Origin: DSAR01 sp034437315
GTDB lineage: Bacteria; Chloroflexota; Anaerolineae; B4-G1
Direction: 5' to 3'
DNA length: 12,543 bases
Assembly: GCA_034437315.1 (NCBI GenBank)
Contig: DAOTUC010000083.1
Coordinates: forward strand, 1 to 12,543
In this document: piece by piece, positions 9,240 to 12,543 of the stretch
How positions within the stretch are numbered: the first letter of the stretch is position 1
How the letters are laid out: every line of letters starts with the position of its first letter
Made by a program: the position numbers and the translations under genes
Notes under the pieces: model-generated
Seen by the model: only the letters and a program-made list of their open reading frames with translations
What the model was told of the DNA's origin: nothing
Database searches by the model: none

Positions 9240-9285
9240 ATACAGTAATTGGACTGCTGGCCTATAACTCGCTCACTTCTCATCT

Positions 9286-9510
9286 TCAAGACAAGCCCCT
9301 AACACGTTTCCACTGTTCCCAGTGCTCAATTGGAAGCACGTGACAGGGATCGTCGGGGGAAGCTTGTATACACTTTTCCCAGGTTACAGCTCCACCGACA
9401 AACGTGTCCACTCCAGCCCGGCAGATTGCACCTTCGTATGTAATCGGAGTCGTTCTGCCAATTTCGGGCCTCAAAACCTTCTGAACCAGTTTGAAGTAGT
9501 TACAACTCAT
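9286..9510 (-). CDS. Small protein of unknown function (74 aa), probable first gene of the operon
   Basis: ATG at 9508-9510 is preceded by a run of six G (9516-9521) five bases upstream, a strong Shine-Dalgarno-like signal, and the gene ends 57 bases before the start of the large helicase in the same direction. The protein is soluble, without membrane segment or signal peptide. It has three Trp and four Cys (residues about 3, 30, 47 and 56), and a charged C-terminus around EHWEQWKRVRG. I recognise no family. It might be a small regulatory or accessory subunit of the helicase system, or a leader peptide; the alternative is a chance frame. The ribosome binding site and position are the main reasons to accept it. 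Confidence 0.55.
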   Translation of the reverse strand: MSCNYFKLVQKVLRPEIGRTTPITYEGAICRAGVDTFVGGAVTWEKCIQASPDDPCHVLPIEHWEQWKRVRGLS

Positions 9511-9515
9511 TTTAT

Positions 9516-9521
9516 CCCCCC
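9516..9521 (-). promoter_or_regulatory. Ribosome binding site of the 74-aa gene
   Basis: Six consecutive G on the minus strand, followed by ATAAA and ATG. It supports translation from 9510. Confidence 0.55.
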
Positions 9522-9612
9522 TATACGCACTGTGTGTCTATGCTAATACGGCCTCTTCCAGACCAACCGGTAGCTATATTCGACTGAAAAGAGAGCGTTT
9601 TACGACTGGGGC

Positions 9613-9661
9613 AAAAAAGCGCCCGTCATCATCGTTTCATAACACAGAAAAGACGAGGGCG
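9613..9661 (-). terminator. Possible intrinsic terminator between receptor gene and operon
   Basis: On the minus strand CGCCC-TC-GTC (9661-9652) can pair with GAC-GGGCG (9627-9620) around a 24-base loop, with a 2-base bulge, and is followed within one base by six T (9618-9613). The stem is short and bulged, so this is tentative. It would separate transcripts of the gene ending at 10337 from the operon starting near 9510. Confidence 0.3.
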
Positions 9662-9756
9662 GCATCCAGGGCGGGTGCCGCGCTGGAACATGCGGCAGCA
9701 TCGTGGGGGGCCTTGACAACAATGACACAGGCCGGTCTCCGGGTCGGTGTGGTCGT

Positions 9757-9786
9757 GGCCCTGTTTTCAATGACAAAAACAGCGCC
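9757..9786. other. Hairpin, 10 of 11 pairs
   Basis: GGC-C-CTGTTTT (9757-9767) faces AAAACAG-C-GCC (9776-9786) with one C/C mismatch and an 8-base loop. It lies alone in non-coding sequence; function unknown. Confidence 0.4.
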
Positions 9787-10052
9787 AGATGTGCATGCAA
9801 TCCTCCTCAGACCGTATGGTCTCTCAAACCACCATTTTGGACAACACGGACGCTTTCTGGAAGCGCATATCGTTCTAATTGGTGGGTCTATGCGTGCTTA
9901 ATGCGCTTGTTTTTCCTGATATTTCGTATCTCTATGGGGAAGGAGCACCTGAAACTATAATCAAATAGTGTCCACTTTCATGAACGAAAATCGTTTTGAG
10001 GTGTGCATCCTGTGGTATCTCAGGGAGTCCGCCCTGGGTCACAAAACTCGGA

Positions 10053-10126
10053 ATCTGAATTTTCAACCCCCACATATGGGCCATTTTGACAAATAAAACC
10101 CATATGTGGGGGTTGAAAATTCAGAT
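10053..10126. repeat. Perfect 28-bp inverted repeat with 18-base loop
   Basis: Bases 10053-10080 are the exact reverse complement of 10099-10126, with an 18-base A/T-rich loop (10081-10098). The arms begin ATCTGAATTTTCAACCCC and end CACATATGGG. No U-run follows on either strand, so it is not a textbook terminator, although it could still stop transcription of the gene ending at 10337. No clear target-site duplication flanks it. It may be a MITE-like remnant, a cruciform site or an RNA-processing hairpin. Confidence 0.85.
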
Positions 10127-10208
10127 AACGCGATTTCTAGATTTGTTGATGGACTTCCTGTATCTGTATGTGGTACTATGTGAAATGCCCGTTTCTCGCT
10201 ACCAGCGA

Positions 10209-10287
10209 CCGCGCAAGCGCGGACCTAAACCCTGGAGAGGGGACTACCCCACAGGTAGGTTTCCCCTCCTCAAGCTGCCTTCGGCAG
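10209..10287. other. Cluster of small hairpins downstream of the receptor gene
   Basis: Three elements lie close together: CCGCGC/GCGCGG with an AA loop (10209-10222); a nested structure with GGAG-A-GGGGA (234-243 of the 10,000s) facing TCCCC-TCC (10262-10269) around CTAC/GTAG (10244-10257); and CTGCC/GGCAG with a 3-base loop (10275-10287). On the minus strand the last has a GAA loop and lies about 50 bases after the stop of the hypervariable gene. They may form a structured 3' UTR or a small RNA. Confidence 0.4.
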
Positions 10288-10336
10288 TCCCCCACCCCAA
10301 GAGTGCAGACTTTCAGAGATTCAGGGATCAAAGACT

Positions 10337-12543
10337 TCAGAGTTCAGAGGTAAATGGGGACGCCACCAAGCGAAACCCGCCGTCCCAGTAGTAATCAAGC
10401 GGATAGCCCCCGCAGCGATAAGCGCAGCGGACGACGTTACCGGAACTGTCGAACGAGCCGCCGCGCAAAACCCGGGAACCACTTGCCTCCAGATCCTCCC
10501 GCCCATCCTCGGGATCGTATGGATAATCCGCATATAAGCTCTGCATCCACTCCCAGACGTTGCCCGCCATATCGGCGCAACCGTAGGGGCTATCCCCGGC
10601 CAAGCTGTACCGCCCCACCGCCGTCGTGGCCTTGACGTGCTTGCCAAAATTGCACAGCTTCGACGTCGCCTTCTCATCCCCCCACGGATAGATGCGTCCG
10701 TCGGTCCCCCGGGTCGCCTTCTCCCACTCCGCCTCGGTCGGCAAGCGGGCAACGAGCGACTCGCCGCTCCCACGCCGCGCGGCCCGCAGCAGTTCTGTTA
10801 ACCAAGCGCAGAACGCCACTACGTCTTCCAACGAGACATTGACCACCGGGTGTTTCTCCTCACCGGATGGCGGCTGCATACCTTTCCAACCTATCGGGGG
10901 GCAATGGTCGGCCGAGCGGACAAAAACGGCATACTGGGCGTTCGTCACCGGGTAGCGGCCGATCATGTACGCATCCAGGTGAACGACGTGCTGGGGCAGT
11001 TCGTCTTCCCCGGCACTCTCGTCCCGGTCGGGATCGCTGCCCATAAAGAAAGGCCCAGCCGGGACCGGCATCAATTCCAACTCGACGTCAGGGCCCAAAC
11101 CCAGCGCCACCGGTTGGCCCGCCTGGGCTGGCGGGAAGGACGGGAGAGGCGGTCGCGACGGCTTGGGCGGCGGCAAAGGTGCGTCCAGCTCGATCCGCCC
11201 GCCAGCGAAGGGCACGGGGTTGTCTCCGCCCACATCGCCAGACCGGCTGATTTCTGGTTTCGGCGGTTGCGGCGACCGGGAGGTAAATGGGGACGCCACT
11301 AATCGAAACCCGCGGCGCGCGCTGTGATTGTGCGGAAGCCTGCGGTAGCGGGAAGCGCAGCGGACGCTGTAATCGGCAGAGACGAACGAGCCGCCGCGCA
11401 AAACCCGGGAACCACCTGCCTCCAGATCCTCCCTCCCATCCTCGGGATCGTATGGATAATCCGCATATAAGCTCTGCATCCATTCCCAGACGTTGCCCGC
11501 CATATCGGAACAGCCGTAGGGGCTGTCCCCGTCCGGGCTGTACCGCCCCACCGCCGTTGTACCCCTGACGTGCTTGCCGAAATTGCACAGCTTCGCTGTC
11601 GGCTTCTCATCCCCCCACGGATAGATGCGTCCGTCGGCCCCCCGGGCCGCCTTCTCCCACTCCGCCTCGGTCGGCAGGCGGGCGACGAGTGACTCGCCGC
11701 TCCCACGCAGCGCGGCCCGCAGCAGTTCTGTTAACCAGGCGCAGAACGCCGCCGCGTCTTCCAACGAGATATTGACCACCGGGTGTTTCTCCTCGCCGGA
11801 TGGCGGCTGCATGCCTTTCCAACCTATCGGGGGGCAATGGTCGGCCGAGCGGACGAAAACGGCATACTGAGCGTTCGTCACCAGGTAGCGGCCGATCAGG
11901 TAGCCCCCCAGATGGACGACGTGCTGGGGCTGCTCGCCCGTCTGGGCGTCCTCGTCTCGCAGCGGATCGCTACCCATCAGGAAAGGGCCGGCCGGGACCG
12001 GCATGAGTGCCATCTCGACGCCGGAGGCCAGCGCCAGCGTCACCGGTTGGCCCGGGCGGCCCGGCGTGGACGGTCGGGCTGGCTCAGATTTATCCAGTTG
12101 TTTAGGTGAGCTCATCGCTGACGCAGGCTTCTCAGTCGGTTTACCGGGCTTGTCCAGTTCAACCGGCGCAGACGATAATGCCGAACGCCCCCGGATGAAG
12201 TTATGGAACGCCCTATATAGGTCATTAAACTCGGGTGGCTCACGCTCTCTCAGTTCCTTCATCAGGGGGCCAACGTGTTGCTCTATCTTCACCAGGCGGT
12301 GGGGATCCTGGCTAAATATCTGTAAATAAGCCAACGCCTGCATCAATGCGCCTGCTCTGCCCAATTTGTCTAGCGCCATTCCGAAGAATTTACGAACGGA
12401 TTGGTACGCGCCAGCCCTGTACCACGCCGCCAGCACGCGGCGTTGGTCATCCGAATCACCAGACGCGAGCAACTGCTCTATCTCCTGTTCGTCCAAGGGA
12501 AGATCCGTCAAATCGGCGAACGCGCGCAAGGGCTGCGGCGGCG
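10337..12543 (-). CDS. Tandem SUMF1/FGE-fold protein with two hypervariable C-terminal segments; 5' end beyond the window
   Basis: The frame is open to the right edge; the first start inside it is a TTG at 12529, with no ribosome binding site and with in-frame codons P-P-Q-P before it, so the true N-terminus probably lies outside. Numbering from that TTG: 1-115 is a helical region I do not recognise, 116-162 a Pro/Ser-rich linker, 164-417 SUMF1-like domain 1, 418-471 a proline-rich linker, 473-730 domain 2. Both domains carry family landmarks: MPVPAGPF-MGSDP, the GRY-VTNAQYAVFV segment, RLPTEAEWEKA, DMAGNVWEW, RVLRGGSF and GFRLVASPF. The paired active-site cysteines that follow the GGS motif in true formylglycine-generating enzymes are missing in both copies (SFVSADYS and SFDSSGNV), so sulfatase activation is unlikely. 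A ligand-binding, receptor-like role is inferred, with the C-terminal segments (383-406 and 694-717) as the variable surface. The gene looks more GC-rich than the operon to its left. Confidence 0.9.
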   Translation of the reverse strand, partial: PPQPLRAFADLTDLPLDEQEIEQLLASGDSDDQRRVLAAWYRAGAYQSVRKFFGMALDKLGRAGALMQALAYLQIFSQDPHRLVKIEQHVGPLMKELREREPPEFNDLYRAFHNFIRGRSALSSAPVELDKPGKPTEKPASAMSSPKQLDKSEPARPSTPGRPGQPVTLALASGVEMALMPVPAGPFLMGSDPLRDEDAQTGEQPQHVVHLGGYLIGRYLVTNAQYAVFVRSADHCPPIGWKGMQPPSGEEKHPVVNISLEDAAAFCAWLTELLRAALRGSGESLVARLPTEAEWEKAARGADGRIYPWGDEKPTAKLCNFGKHVRGTTAVGRYSPDGDSPYGCSDMAGNVWEWMQSLYADYPYDPEDGREDLEAGGSRVLRGGSFVSADYSVRCASRYRRLPHNHSARRGFRLVASPFTSRSPQPPKPEISRSGDVGGDNPVPFAGGRIELDAPLPPPKPSRPPLPSFPPAQAGQPVALGLGPDVELELMPVPAGPFFMGSDPDRDESAGEDELPQHVVHLDAYMIGRYPVTNAQYAVFVRSADHCPPIGWKGMQPPSGEEKHPVVNVSLEDVVAFCAWLTELLRAARRGSGESLVARLPTEAEWEKATRGTDGRIYPWGDEKATSKLCNFGKHVKATTAVGRYSLAGDSPYGCADMAGNVWEWMQSLYADYPYDPEDGREDLEASGSRVLRGGSFDSSGNVVRCAYRCGGYPLDYYWDGGFRLVASPFTSEL
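10340..11110 (-). repeat. Tandem domain copy 2 (SUMF1-like), direct repeat with 11279-12040
   Basis: Second copy, residues 474-730, ending at the TGA stop at 10337-10339. Compared with copy 1 it has scattered substitutions in the N-terminal third (for example SAGEDELPQH in place of AQTGEQPQH), then long stretches identical in protein, then an abrupt hypervariable block (10379-10450), then identity again to ASPFTS. Confidence 0.9.
10379..10450 (-). other. Candidate DGR-type variable region 2 (24 codons)
   Basis: Codons 694-717, at the extreme C-terminus of the protein, the usual location of a DGR variable region. It pairs with 11312-11383 as described there. It keeps an AAC codon at variable position 5. 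Codon position 2 is serine in both copies but is written AGT here and TCT in the other, which fits random filling of an AAT template codon better than ordinary drift. Four codons (11, 14, 15, 18) differ in the third base between C/T or C/G and are not explained by adenine mutagenesis from a single AAY template. Confidence 0.7.
11279..12040 (-). repeat. Tandem domain copy 1 (SUMF1-like), direct repeat with 10340-11110
   Basis: First of two direct repeats coding for residues 164-417. It is almost the same as copy 2 over most of its length: for example, positions 11384-11483 differ from 10451-10550 at only 3 of 100 bases. It ends in ASPFTS, after which this copy runs into a proline-rich linker while copy 2 stops two codons later. 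The similarity suggests recent duplication or ongoing gene conversion. Confidence 0.9.
11312..11383 (-). other. Candidate DGR-type variable region 1 (24 codons)
   Basis: Codons 383-406, from just after RGGSF to just before GFRLV. Aligned without gaps to 10379-10450, 28 of 72 bases differ, 24 of them at codon position 1 or 2. Eighteen codons differ, and 14 of those keep the same third base. Invariant residues VRCA, R and P interrupt the variable positions, as in C-type-lectin-fold DGR targets. One variable codon here is AAT (codon 19), the kind of AAY codon a template repeat would supply. The flanks differ by 3/100 bases upstream and about 2/32 downstream. Confidence 0.7.

Larger units (their letters stand above)
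9511..10336. other. 826-bp gene-free interval with several hairpins
   Basis: Short open frames here (for example 9703-9960 on plus and 9600-9800 on minus) have no recognisable motif and no good ribosome binding site, so I call no gene. I looked for a DGR template repeat resembling the variable blocks, with invariant parts such as GTCCGCTGCGCT or GGGTTTCG on either strand, and found none. The interval contains a perfect 28-bp inverted repeat (10053-10126), a cluster of hairpins (10209-10287), a smaller hairpin (9757-9786) and a possible terminator (9613-9661). A promoter for the operon should lie just upstream of 9511, but I see no convincing -35/-10 pair. Confidence 0.6.

Noticed and set aside
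9511..9600. Sigma-70 promoter for the operon
   Set aside because: AT-rich hexamers such as TATTAG and TATAGC occur, but none has a matching -35 at 16-18 bases.
9703..9960. 85-aa plus-strand frame and the 66-aa minus-strand frame 9600-9800 as genes
   Set aside because: No recognisable domain and no ribosome binding site; they overlap each other and the predicted hairpins.
9511..10336. DGR template repeat or reverse transcriptase within the window
   Set aside because: No sequence similar to the invariant parts of the variable blocks on either strand, and no frame with RT motifs such as YxDD in an RT context.
10337..12543. Active formylglycine-generating enzyme (sulfatase maturase)
   Set aside because: The two active-site cysteines after the GGS motif are missing in both domains.

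Overview
The window holds a bacterial accessory region with every recognisable gene on the minus strand. No rRNA, tRNA, CRISPR array or transposase was seen. The sequence does not name the host. A tandem SUMF1/FGE-type receptor with hypervariable C-termini, next to a large helicase operon, would suit a large-genome environmental bacterium (Chloroflexota, filamentous cyanobacteria and multicellular proteobacteria carry such genes), but this is a weak inference.

Layout from right to left, in the direction of transcription. (1) 12543-10337: the 3' part of a gene, open at the window edge, encoding an unrecognised helical region followed by two tandem copies of a SUMF1/FGE-like (C-type-lectin-fold) domain. 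The two copies are nearly identical in DNA except for a 72-bp block near the end of each. There the differences concentrate at codon positions 1 and 2, the pattern expected of diversity-generating retroelement (DGR) variable regions. No reverse transcriptase or template repeat was found in the window. (2) 10336-9511: 826 bp without a convincing gene, containing a perfect 28-bp inverted repeat and several smaller hairpins. (3) 9510-505: a compact operon of five genes: a 74-aa protein of unknown function with a strong ribosome binding site; a 1440-aa DEAH-type SF2 helicase with zinc-binding cysteines and a DUF1998/MZB-like C-terminus; a 632-aa fusion of a NERD nuclease to an SF1 (UvrD-like) helicase; a 400-aa protein with an intact RNase HI domain between two similar flanking domains; and a 435-aa TPR protein with a C-terminal cold-shock-like domain. 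The last four genes overlap by 1 or 4 bases, so they are probably translationally coupled. (4) 504-1: a gene-free stretch with GC-rich hairpins and short repeats.

The operon combines two helicases of different superfamilies, a DNA-nuclease-type domain, an RNA:DNA-hybrid nuclease and a predicted nucleic-acid-binding TPR protein. I infer a multi-gene nucleic-acid-processing system, most likely defence against foreign DNA or repair, acting on RNA:DNA hybrids or R-loops. It matches no named defence system I know gene for gene. The neighbouring receptor-like gene may be a separate recognition module; no direct evidence links it to the operon.
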